This document shows, piece after piece, positions 26,302 to 34,307 of a stretch of 64,000 nucleotides of DNA. The stretch's first letter is position 1, and each line of letters starts with the position of its first letter. The stretch comes from Flavobacterium suaedae (GTDB lineage: Bacteria > Bacteroidota > Bacteroidia > Flavobacteriales > Flavobacteriaceae), in contig NZ_BMJE01000002.1 in the NCBI RefSeq assembly GCF_014642915.1, forward strand, positions 310,001-374,000, in the 5' to 3' direction. Under the pieces are notes generated by a model, which saw only the letters and a program-made list of their open reading frames with translations, ran no database searches and had not been told where the DNA came from. A program made the translations under genes and the position numbers.

Positions 26302-27594
26302 TTAAAGGTTATATTGTTTAATTTTTCTGTATAGTGTCCTTTCGGATATACCAAGCTCATCGGCAGCAGCTTTTCTTTTTCCGTTGTTGCGTTCCAGTGC
26401 CTTTTTTATTAACTCGATTTCTTTTTCATCAAGGCGTAAAGTTTCTTCTTCTTCAACGGTTTCTGCAAATAAATAATTGCCTTCATCCTCATCTTCTTCT
26501 TGGTGATGATGGTTTATAACAGGTTCCGGTGGTGTACTGCGTTGTGCAGGTACTATTCCTGCTGAGCCTGCCATTTCATCAAAATCTCTACTGGCTTCTT
26601 CCTGCCCGCCGTATATGCGCTGAATTAAATTTTTGTTAGACTCTTGCACCTTGTTGGTGTTGCCGTTTTGCATTAAATCAAGTGTGAGCTTTTTTAAATC
26701 GTTAAGGTCACTTTTCATGTCAAAAAGTACTTTGTACAATATTTCGCGCTCATTACTGAAATCACCTTCAGATTTTTTATCACCAATTACAGCCGGTAAG
26801 TTGCTGGATGTAGCGTCCGGTAAGTAACTGCGTAATGTAGCCAAAGAAATCGTTCGGTTAGTTTCCAGTACCGAAATCTGCTCTGCTACGTTGCGTAACT
26901 GACGTATGTTACCTGACCAACGGTATTGTAATAATAAATGTACAGCACCTTCGTCTAGCTTGATAGGCGGCATTTTGTATTTCTGTGCAAAATCAGAAGA
27001 AAACTTACGGAAAAGTAAGTGTATATCATCTTTCCTGTCGCGTAGCGGAGGTAAGGATATTTCCACAGTACTTAACCTGTAATAAAGGTCTTCCCTGAAT
27101 TTCTCTTTTTTAATAGCCTCCATCATTTGTACGTTGGTGGCAGCTACAATACGCACATTGGTTTTTTGTACTTTAGAAGAGCCTACTTTTATAAACTCTC
27201 CGTTTTCCAGTACACGTAAAAGTCTTACCTGTGTGGTAAGGGGTAATTCGCCTACTTCATCAAGAAAAATAGTACCGCCATCAGCTACCTCAAAATATCC
27301 TTCTCGGGTAGAGGTTGCACCTGTAAAAGCGCCTTTTTCGTGTCCGAAAAGTTCACTGTCAATAGTCCCTTCGGGTATTGCACCACAGTTTACAGCTATA
27401 TATTTACCATGCTTACGGTGCGATAGTGCGTGTATAATTTTCGGGATACTTTCCTTACCTACACCACTTTCTCCGGTAACCAGTACCGAAATGTCGGTAG
27501 GGGCTACCTGCATAGCTTTTTCTATGGCGCGGTTTAGTTTGGGATCGTTCCCTATAATTTCAAATCGTTGTTTTATGGCTTGTATGCTATCCAT
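26302..27594 (-). CDS. Sigma-54-dependent transcriptional activator without receiver domain
   Basis: AAA+ bacterial enhancer-binding protein of 430 residues that remodels RNA polymerase with sigma-54. Walker A is at about 41-48 (Gly-Glu-Ser-Gly-Val-Gly-Lys-Glu), the sigma-54-contacting GAFTGA motif at 88-93 and Walker B (Ile-Phe-Leu-Asp-Glu) at 109-113. The C-terminus is a Fis-type helix-turn-helix (about 390-430; Ala-Ala-Asp-Glu-Leu-Gly-Ile-Ser-Glu-Arg-Thr-Leu-Tyr-Arg). Only about 13 residues precede the AAA+ domain, so there is no receiver, GAF or PAS sensor; between AAA+ and HTH is a His/Glu-rich linker. Activity is probably set by level or by a protein partner. It lies upstream of lptE. 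Confidence 0.93.
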   Translation of the reverse strand: MDSIQAIKQRFEIIGNDPKLNRAIEKAMQVAPTDISVLVTGESGVGKESIPKIIHALSHRKHGKYIAVNCGAIPEGTIDSELFGHEKGAFTGATSTREGYFEVADGGTIFLDEVGELPLTTQVRLLRVLENGEFIKVGSSKVQKTNVRIVAATNVQMMEAIKKEKFREDLYYRLSTVEISLPPLRDRKDDIHLLFRKFSSDFAQKYKMPPIKLDEGAVHLLLQYRWSGNIRQLRNVAEQISVLETNRTISLATLRSYLPDATSSNLPAVIGDKKSEGDFSNEREILYKVLFDMKSDLNDLKKLTLDLMQNGNTNKVQESNKNLIQRIYGGQEEASRDFDEMAGSAGIVPAQRSTPPEPVINHHHQEEDEDEGNYLFAETVEEEETLRLDEKEIELIKKALERNNGKRKAAADELGISERTLYRKIKQYNL

Positions 27595-27621
27595 ATTTTT
27601 TCTTCTGCCACGAATTGCACG

Positions 27622-27634
27622 AATTATACAAATT
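27622..27634. repeat. Left inverted repeat of the GxxExxY cassette
   Basis: AATTATACAAATT here is the exact reverse complement of the element at 28049-28061. Around it are further degenerate CACGAATT units (27609-27625). Together the two elements bracket the GxxExxY gene. Confidence 0.6.
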
Positions 27635-27656
27635 CATGCCATGTTCGTTTAAATTA

Positions 27657-28028
27657 TTATCTAACAATTCTTTTATGTTCCAGTGACTTGTTATGAAAGT
27701 TTGCAATAATACCAAGTCTGCTGTAGGCAAGTTTTATATAATTTAATGTCTGTGCCATATGATTGTCATTTATTTTACTTACAGCTTTTACTTCTAATAT
27801 AATATCTTCATAGACAACAAAATCTGCATAGAATTTATGAGGCAGGATAATGTTTTTATACTGTATTGTATATTCTTTTTCTCTTTTGAAAGGGATGTTA
27901 TTCTTTCTAAACTCATATTCCAGTGCATCTTTATATACAACTTCTAACAAACCTCCTCCCAAATGTCTATGTACTTCCATACAAATCCCCACTATTTTAT
28001 AATACTCTTCTTTGTAAATTAAATCCAT
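27657..28028 (-). CDS. GxxExxY protein
   Basis: This 123-residue protein belongs to the GxxExxY family: the name motif appears as Gly-Leu-Leu-Glu-Val-Val-Tyr near residues 26-32, and later Phe-Tyr-Ala-Asp-Phe-Val-Val then Ile-Ile-Leu-Glu-Val-Lys-Ala-Val gives the Asp...Glu-x-Lys of a PD-(D/E)XK nuclease-like fold. Its function is not established. It sits between miaB (44 bases upstream) and the sigma-54 activator (62 bases downstream) and is bracketed by a 13-base perfect inverted repeat, which suggests that it came in as a small cassette. It could use the miaB promoter. Confidence 0.88.
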   Translation of the reverse strand: MDLIYKEEYYKIVGICMEVHRHLGGGLLEVVYKDALEYEFRKNNIPFKREKEYTIQYKNIILPHKFYADFVVYEDIILEVKAVSKINDNHMAQTLNYIKLAYSRLGIIANFHNKSLEHKRIVR

Positions 28029-28048
28029 TTTAGGAAAAAAAATAGTGA

Positions 28049-28061
28049 AATTTGTATAATT
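28049..28061. repeat. Right inverted repeat of the GxxExxY cassette
   Basis: AATTTGTATAATT, the exact reverse complement of 27622-27634. It is followed by AGTGGC, which resembles the CGTGGC seen on the other side when that flank is read in reverse complement, so the similarity extends imperfectly beyond 13 bases. The right end of the element lies 12 bases before the miaB stop codon region (28073). Confidence 0.6.
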
Positions 28062-28072
28062 AGTGGCTAGTG

Positions 28073-29518
28073 TTAATTCATATCGCTGTACCCAACTGCT
28101 TCGCCCATTAGCGTGGCAGAGGTACAGTCTGTTATTTTTACATTTACAAACTCACCCGGTTTGTAATTTTCTTTCGGGAATACTACCATAGTGTTTTGTG
28201 AGTTACGCCCGCTCCAGTGTTCATCAGAACGCTTAGAAGATTTTTCAATTAACACTTCTACTGTTTGTCCTACAAAACGCTGTGTACGTTCCCATGCCAT
28301 TTTTTGTTGCAGATTGATTATTTCGGTAAGCCTGCGTTTTTTAACTTCTTCAGGAATATCATCTTCCAATTTCCTTGCTGCCAATGTTCCTGGACGCTCA
28401 GAGTAGGCGAACATAAACCCGAAGTCATACTTACAGTACTCCATAAGGGTAAGCGTGTCCTTGTGGTCCTCTTCGGTTTCGGTAGGGAAACCTGCAATCA
28501 TATCCTGAGAAAGTGAAATATCAGGAATTATACGGTAAATGTTATCTACCAGTTCCATATACTCCTCACGAGTGTGTTGGCGATTCATAGCTTGCAGTAC
28601 ACGTGTGCTACCGCTTTGTACCGGTAAATGTATGTATTTACATATATTATGGTGTTTTGCCATTACTTCAATAACCTCCAAGTGCATATCTTGCGGGTTT
28701 GAAGTACTGAAACGGAAACGCATTTTTGGGAATGCTGTTGCAGCCATATCCAGTAATTGAGCAAAATCTACAGCAGTAGCTTTTTGCATTTCACTGGCTT
28801 TTTCAAAATCTTTTTTAAGTCCGCCGCCATACCAAAGGTAACTGTCAACGTTTTGCCCTAGTAAAGTAACTTCTTTAAAGCCTTTGTCCCATAGTTCTTT
28901 TATTTCTTCAAGAATACTTTGCGGGTCACGGCTACGCTCACGCCCACGTGTAAATGGTACTACGCAGAAGGTACACATGTTATCACACCCTCTGGTAATA
29001 GAAACAAATGCGGTAACACCATTAGTATTTAAACGCACCGGCGAGATATCGCCATACGTTTCTTCTTTAGATAGGATTACGTTTATAGCATCGCGACCTT
29101 CTTCAACTTCTTTTAAAAGGTTTGGTATGTCTTTATAGGCATCAGGTCCTACTACCAGGTCTACTATTTTTTCTTCTTCAAGAAACTGTTTTTTAAGGCG
29201 TTCTGCCATACAGCCCAGTACGCCAACCTTCATAGAAGGGTTTATTTTCTTGATGTTATTATATTGGTCTAATCTCTTTCGTACAGTTTGCTCTGCTTTG
29301 TCACGAATAGAGCAGGTGTTAACCAAAACAAGGTCGGCCTCCTCAATTTGCTGAGTAGTATTATAGCCTTGTTCTGCTAATATAGAAGCAACAATTTCAC
29401 TGTCAGAAAAATTCATCTGGCAGCCATAGCTTTCAATAAAAAGCCTCTTAGTATTTCCCTCTTTCTGCTCTAAAACAAGGCTGTTTCCTTGTTTGTTTTC
29501 TTCAATTATCTTTTCCAT
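28073..29518 (-). CDS. miaB: tRNA-2-methylthio-N6-dimethylallyladenosine synthase
   Basis: Radical-SAM methylthiotransferase that adds a methylthio group to i6A37 of tRNAs reading U-starting codons. The 481-residue protein has an N-terminal UPF0004 domain (Ser-Tyr-Gly-Cys-Gln-Met-Asn near 30, with the second cluster's cysteines at about 34, 68 and 102), the radical-SAM motif Arg-Gly-Cys-Asp-Asn-Met-Cys-Thr-Phe-Cys near residue 177 and a C-terminal TRAM domain. The Cys-Gln-Met-Asn signature separates MiaB from RimO and MtaB. It is the first gene of the run that reaches secG. Confidence 0.97.
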   Translation of the reverse strand: MEKIIEENKQGNSLVLEQKEGNTKRLFIESYGCQMNFSDSEIVASILAEQGYNTTQQIEEADLVLVNTCSIRDKAEQTVRKRLDQYNNIKKINPSMKVGVLGCMAERLKKQFLEEEKIVDLVVGPDAYKDIPNLLKEVEEGRDAINVILSKEETYGDISPVRLNTNGVTAFVSITRGCDNMCTFCVVPFTRGRERSRDPQSILEEIKELWDKGFKEVTLLGQNVDSYLWYGGGLKKDFEKASEMQKATAVDFAQLLDMAATAFPKMRFRFSTSNPQDMHLEVIEVMAKHHNICKYIHLPVQSGSTRVLQAMNRQHTREEYMELVDNIYRIIPDISLSQDMIAGFPTETEEDHKDTLTLMEYCKYDFGFMFAYSERPGTLAARKLEDDIPEEVKKRRLTEIINLQQKMAWERTQRFVGQTVEVLIEKSSKRSDEHWSGRNSQNTMVVFPKENYKPGEFVNVKITDCTSATLMGEAVGYSDMN

Positions 29519-29552
29519 AAAGTTTGCTTCTGTGATGCATTTACTGAATTGG

Positions 29553-29560
29553 CAAAGATA
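29553..29560 (-). promoter_or_regulatory. -7 box of miaB
   Basis: On the minus strand the sequence is TATCTTTG, an exact TANNTTTG, 34 bases before the miaB start codon. Confidence 0.6.
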
Positions 29561-29600
29561 CTATATTAATTTGAAATGTATGACAAGTTGGCAGATTTGT

Positions 29601-30296
29601 TTAGGCGCTGTTAAGGGTTTTAAGATTTGTTATAAGGCGTAGTATAAAAGTGCTTATGAATACTGCAAATAACATGCTTACAGCAAATGAAGGCAATAAG
29701 AAGAAAAATGCTAAAACAAAAGCAAGTGCTGTGGCTATAAGCCGGCTTTTGTAATCGTAAAGTTGTATTTTTTGTTTTTCAGCTCTTACTAATAATAAGG
29801 AGATAAAACTTGCTACCCCTATGAAGAATAATAAGTCCTGAAAAGGATTTTTTTGCTGTACTACAGATGTAATGATTAAACCTGAAGCAATAATAAATCC
29901 TAAAGCCAACGATGCATTATCAAATTTTTTCGCAGGCAGGTATTCAATAGCGTTAGCGTAAAAATCAAGATTGAAGTTTTCAAACTCTTCTTTGCTCATA
30001 AATTTACCTGTAATGCATTTACGTTTTACAGAGTCTATATATTTGTAAGGGAAACGGTCTCTGAAATTCATATAAACACTTAAAAACAATTTGTCGCTGT
30101 TTTGTGGTACTTCAATTACTGATTTTATATAATCAATACGTATAGTTATATGTTTGCACTCTTGGTCTATTTGCACTGAAAGTTCTTCACCGTGCGCTAT
30201 TTTTGCCAAAAGTGCGCCTTTGTCGTCAAATATTTTTATTCGCCTTGCATGATACCAGTTGTAGGGTAATAATAATTTTACGTCCAAATCCTTCAT
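29601..30296 (-). CDS. Membrane protein of unknown function
   Basis: The 231-residue protein has a soluble N-terminal half of about 120 residues, with a beta-rich start (Trp-Tyr-His-Ala-Arg-Arg-Ile-Lys-Ile-Phe-Asp) and a C-terminal half with about four transmembrane helices in two pairs (about 127-148, 152-166, 185-205 and 208-224). No family is recognised and no signal peptide is present. It is upstream of miaB on the same strand, with the miaB promoter between them, and divergent from topA over 187 bases. Function unknown. Confidence 0.7.
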   Translation of the reverse strand: MKDLDVKLLLPYNWYHARRIKIFDDKGALLAKIAHGEELSVQIDQECKHITIRIDYIKSVIEVPQNSDKLFLSVYMNFRDRFPYKYIDSVKRKCITGKFMSKEEFENFNLDFYANAIEYLPAKKFDNASLALGFIIASGLIITSVVQQKNPFQDLLFFIGVASFISLLLVRAEKQKIQLYDYKSRLIATALAFVLAFFFLLPSFAVSMLFAVFISTFILRLITNLKTLNSA

Positions 30297-30455
30297 AATC
30301 GTAATGTTTTCAAGTGGCTATAATGCAATATAATTAAAAAAATATAATTTTTGTAAGGTGCTTATAAAGGTTTTTTCGGTATGTTTTTAAGGTTAATTTT
30401 TTCCAAAATTTGCCTGTTTTCAAGCGTTATGAAACTAATATTTAAAAAAATCGTA

Positions 30456-30463
30456 TACTTTTG
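30456..30463 (+). promoter_or_regulatory. -7 box of topA
   Basis: TACTTTTG followed by CG is an exact TANNTTTG, 20 bases before the topA start codon. It probably also drives the downstream arginase-fold gene. Confidence 0.6.
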
Positions 30464-30483
30464 CGAGATATAAGGAAAATGTA

Positions 30484-33000
30484 ATGGCAAAGAATTTAGT
30501 GATTGTTGAGTCGCCTGCGAAGGCGAAAACCATAGAGAAATTTTTAGGAAAAGACTATCAGGTAGAGTCAAGTTACGGGCATATTGCCGACTTGCCTTCT
30601 AAAGAAATGGGGGTGGATGTAGAAAAAGGTTTTAAGCCTAAATATGAAGTTTCTGCGGATAAAAGAACGCTGGTTAAAAAACTCAGGGATCTGTCTAAAA
30701 AAGCCGAAACCGTTTGGTTAGCAAGTGATGAAGACCGCGAAGGGGAAGCTATAGCATGGCACTTAGCGGAAGAACTTAAACTTGATAAAAACAAAACAAA
30801 ACGAATTGTTTTCCACGAGATAACAAAGTCAGCAATACAAAAAGCCATTGAAAACCCAAGGGATATAAACTATCACTTAGTAAATGCACAGCAAGCACGC
30901 CGTGTGTTAGACAGGTTGGTGGGGTATGAGCTTTCTCCGGTTTTATGGAAAAAAGTAAAAGGAGGACTTTCAGCAGGAAGGGTACAGTCGGTATCGGTTC
31001 GTCTTATAGTAGAGCGCGAGCGTGATATTCAAAACTTTAATGCGGAAGCCTCTTATAATATTACTGCTGAGTTTGCCAATGAACAAGGAAAAACGTTTAA
31101 AGCAAAACTGCCTAAAAGTTTTGCTACAAAACAAGAAGCTCAGGATTTTTTAAATAAAAATATAGGCTCTATATATAAGGTGTCTAACCTGGAAACAAAA
31201 CCGGGTAAAAAGTCACCTGCTGCGCCATTTACAACTTCTACATTACAACAGGAGGCGGCAAGAAAATTATATTTACCGGTTGGAGTAACTATGATGCTTG
31301 CACAACGTTTGTATGAAGCGGGACTTATTACTTATATGAGAACGGATAGCGTGAACCTGTCTAACGAAGCGATGAGTGCTGCTGAAGCGGAGATTATAAA
31401 ATCATACGGTAAGGAATACAGTAAGCCACGTAACTACGCTACTAAAAGTAAAGGAGCACAGGAAGCGCATGAGGCAATACGTCCTACCGATATGACAAGA
31501 CACTCGGTTAATATAGATCGCGACCAAGCAAGGTTATACGATTTAATATGGAAGCGTACAGTGGCATCGCAAATGAGCGATGCGCAACTGGAACGCACCA
31601 ATGTTAAGATAGAAGCGAATAATCATAATGAGGTATTCGCAGCATCTGGAGAAGTGTTGAAGTTTGAAGGTTTTCTTAAAGTGTATCTTGAAGGAAGTGA
31701 TGATGAGGATGTAGAACAAGAGGGTATGTTGCCTGCACTGCGTGTTGAGGAAAAACTAGTGCGTAATATTATTACAGCTACCGAACGCTTTAGCAGACCA
31801 CCGGCACGATACACAGAAGCATCTTTAGTGAAGAAACTGGAAGAACTTGGTATTGGTCGCCCGTCAACGTATGCGCCAACTATCTCTACTATTATAAGTA
31901 GAAATTATGTTGAAAAAGGAACTTTTGAAGGTCAGGAAAGAAATTACCACCAGTTAACATTGGTAGGTGATAAATTAACCGACCAAGAATTGACTGAACA
32001 AGCAGGTTCTAATAAAGGTAAATTAGTTCCTACTGATATAGGTATGATTGTAAATGACTTTTTAGTAAATCATTTCGATACCATTTTAGATTATAACTTT
32101 ACTGCTAAGGTAGAGCAGGATTTTGATGAAATTGCATCGGGTAATGAGGATTGGACAAAAATGATGGAAGATTTTTACGGTCATTTCCATCCTACAGTTC
32201 AGGATGTAGAAAAGAATGCAGACCGTGAATCAGGAGAAAGAATTTTAGGAACAGATCCTAAAACAGGCAAACCGGTAAGCGTACGTTTAGGTAAGTTTGG
32301 TCCTATGGCACAAATAGGCGATGCGGAAGATGAAGAAAAACAATTTGCCAGTTTATTGCCGGAACAAAATATAGGTAGTGTTACTTTAGAAGAAGCGCTG
32401 GAGCTTTTCATGTTACCAAAAACATTAGGTACCTATAAAGGAGAAGCTGTAGAAGTGAATAACGGTAGGTTTGGTCCTTATGTACGTTTTGGTAAAAAGT
32501 TTATTTCGTTACCGAAAGGCGAAGATCCTTTAGATGTTACTTTTGAAAGAGCTGCCGAGCTTATTGCAGAAAAAGAAAAAGCAGATGCTCCTATAGGGAT
32601 GTATAAAAATGAACCTGTGCAAAAAGGAGTAGGACGTTTTGGTCCATTTATAAAATGGAGCGGAATGTTTATTAATGTGAATAAAAAATACGACTTCGAT
32701 AATCTTACAGATGCTGATATTAAAGAGCTTATTGAAGACAAGCTTAAAAAAGAACGTGAAAAAGTAATTCACAATTGGGAAGATGAAGGGATAAGAGTCG
32801 AAAAAGCTCGTTGGGGGCGTTCGGTTATTCTGAAAGGAAAAACTAAAATAGAGCTTACTAAAGATGTCGATGCTGCTAAATTAACCTTAGATGAGGTTAA
32901 AGAGATGATAGCGCAAAAAGCACCTGCTAAAAAAACAGCAGCTAAAAAGACAACAGCAAAGAAAACTACGACTAAAAAGAAAACCGTTAAAAAGAAGTAA
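30484..33000 (+). CDS. topA: DNA topoisomerase I
   Basis: Type IA topoisomerase that relaxes negative supercoils. The 838-residue protein starts with the Toprim domain (Val-Glu-Ser-Pro-Ala-Lys-Ala-Lys-Thr-Ile-Glu near 7-17; Asp-Glu-Asp-Arg-Glu-Gly-Glu-Ala near 82). The catalytic tyrosine is Tyr284 in Leu-Ile-Thr-Tyr-Met-Arg-Thr-Asp-Ser. The C-terminal part carries repeats with Gly-Arg-Phe-Gly-Pro-Tyr/Phe-Val/Ile (about 592, 658 and 716), which replace the zinc ribbons of E. coli TopA, and ends in a Lys/Ala/Thr-rich DNA-binding tail. The next gene starts three bases after its stop codon, so the two are coupled. Confidence 0.98.
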   Translation: MAKNLVIVESPAKAKTIEKFLGKDYQVESSYGHIADLPSKEMGVDVEKGFKPKYEVSADKRTLVKKLRDLSKKAETVWLASDEDREGEAIAWHLAEELKLDKNKTKRIVFHEITKSAIQKAIENPRDINYHLVNAQQARRVLDRLVGYELSPVLWKKVKGGLSAGRVQSVSVRLIVERERDIQNFNAEASYNITAEFANEQGKTFKAKLPKSFATKQEAQDFLNKNIGSIYKVSNLETKPGKKSPAAPFTTSTLQQEAARKLYLPVGVTMMLAQRLYEAGLITYMRTDSVNLSNEAMSAAEAEIIKSYGKEYSKPRNYATKSKGAQEAHEAIRPTDMTRHSVNIDRDQARLYDLIWKRTVASQMSDAQLERTNVKIEANNHNEVFAASGEVLKFEGFLKVYLEGSDDEDVEQEGMLPALRVEEKLVRNIITATERFSRPPARYTEASLVKKLEELGIGRPSTYAPTISTIISRNYVEKGTFEGQERNYHQLTLVGDKLTDQELTEQAGSNKGKLVPTDIGMIVNDFLVNHFDTILDYNFTAKVEQDFDEIASGNEDWTKMMEDFYGHFHPTVQDVEKNADRESGERILGTDPKTGKPVSVRLGKFGPMAQIGDAEDEEKQFASLLPEQNIGSVTLEEALELFMLPKTLGTYKGEAVEVNNGRFGPYVRFGKKFISLPKGEDPLDVTFERAAELIAEKEKADAPIGMYKNEPVQKGVGRFGPFIKWSGMFINVNKKYDFDNLTDADIKELIEDKLKKEREKVIHNWEDEGIRVEKARWGRSVILKGKTKIELTKDVDAAKLTLDEVKEMIAQKAPAKKTAAKKTTAKKTTTKKKTVKKK

Positions 33001-33003
33001 TTA

Positions 33004-34158
33004 ATGGCTTTTGAGTTTTTAAAACCGCTTGATGATGCGTTGATTGATTATGTTGAAAATCTTTCACCGCAATCGTTAGGAAAAAAAATTCGTTTACATA
33101 CTGATAATAGTTTCCCTGATACTGAAGGTGTTTCTATAGCTATAATAGGTGTTTTGGAAAATAGAGGTCAAGTGAAAGAAGATTTCAATCAATTACACCT
33201 TAATTATATACGTAAACAGTTATATGCTTTATATCCGGGTAACTGGGACAGGTCTGTTGCTGATTTAGGCAATATAGTAGCGGGAAATGAATTGCAGGAC
33301 ACCTATTATGTAGTTAAAACACTGGTTGAAGAACTGGTTAAAAATAAAATTATACCCATTATAATAGGAGGCTCTCAGGATATAACCTATGCTATGTACA
33401 GAGGTTATGATAAACTTGAGCAAATGGTAAACCTGGTATCTGTTGACAGTAAGTTTGATTTCGGAACTCAAAATGATGCCATATCTGCCAATTCATATGT
33501 TACTCATATGATAGTTAACGAACCTAACAATTTATTTAACTATAGTAATATAGGGTATCAAACCTATTTTAACTCTCAGGAAGAAATAGATCTTATAGAA
33601 AAGCTTTATTTTGATGCTTACAGATTGGGAGATGTTGCAGCTTCGCCCGCTATAGCAGAGCCTATATTTAGGGATGCAGATGTAGTAAGTTTAGATATGG
33701 GAGCTATAAAATCAGCAGATTCAGGAAATACTGTTAATTTTTTGCCAAATGGTTTTAATGGCAAAGAAATTTGTACATTAGCGCGCTACGCAGGCATAAG
33801 TGATAAAGTAACCTCTTTTGGAGTGTTTAATCATTATGACAGCGAAAGTGAAGCAGTACTAATAGCTCAAATCTTATGGTATTTTATAGAGGGAGTAAAT
33901 TATCGTTCTAATGAATACCCTTTCAATACAAAAGAAGATTACCTTAAATATATAGTAGCTGCGGAAGAGGAAGAAGTAGTGTTTTATAAGAGTGATAAAA
34001 CAGACCGTTGGTGGATAGAAGTTCCTTTTATATCCGGTGGGAATAATAAATTAAAAAGGAATACGTTATTACCATGTACTTATGATGATTATTTGAGTGC
34101 TTGTAACAACAATTTTCCGGAAAGATTATGGAAAGCTCAGAGAAAAAACATAATTTAA
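33004..34158 (+). CDS. Arginase/formimidoylglutamase-fold protein with lost metal ligands
   Basis: The 384-residue protein belongs by fold and segment order to the ureohydrolase (arginase, agmatinase, formimidoylglutamase) family. Family motifs are recognisable but altered: Gly-Gly-Ser-Gln125-Asp has Gln for the first metal-binding His; Asp148-Ser-Lys150-Phe-Asp152 has Lys for the second His; Ser-Leu-Asp231-Met-Gly233 has Gly for a second-metal Asp. Three of six manganese ligands are thus missing, while Asp148, Asp152 and Asp231 remain. It is probably not an active hydrolase. It is coupled to topA (gap three bases) and precedes gldK by 149 bases. Databases may call it formimidoylglutamase; I would not trust that activity. 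Confidence 0.88.
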   Translation: MAFEFLKPLDDALIDYVENLSPQSLGKKIRLHTDNSFPDTEGVSIAIIGVLENRGQVKEDFNQLHLNYIRKQLYALYPGNWDRSVADLGNIVAGNELQDTYYVVKTLVEELVKNKIIPIIIGGSQDITYAMYRGYDKLEQMVNLVSVDSKFDFGTQNDAISANSYVTHMIVNEPNNLFNYSNIGYQTYFNSQEEIDLIEKLYFDAYRLGDVAASPAIAEPIFRDADVVSLDMGAIKSADSGNTVNFLPNGFNGKEICTLARYAGISDKVTSFGVFNHYDSESEAVLIAQILWYFIEGVNYRSNEYPFNTKEDYLKYIVAAEEEEVVFYKSDKTDRWWIEVPFISGGNNKLKRNTLLPCTYDDYLSACNNNFPERLWKAQRKNII

Positions 34159-34238
34159 TATTTTTGTTACAAAACGAAAGTGTTTTTCATTAAGTTTCGA
34201 ATTCTTTGCTTTTACTTAAGGTTTTTTTAATAAAAAAA

Positions 34239-34269
34239 TTGTTTTTTTAAAAATAAATAAATAGGTTTA
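34239..34269 (+). promoter_or_regulatory. Probable promoter of the gldKLMN operon
   Basis: TTG at 34239-34241, 20 bases, then TAGGTTTA at 34262-34269 followed by CGCCC. The -7 box has A for the last G, as in the kynureninase promoter, where the following bases are also CGCCC. The gldK start codon is 38 bases downstream. Confidence 0.45.
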
Positions 34270-34307
34270 CGCCCTTAAAAACAGAATTACATTAATAACC
34301 CAAATTT

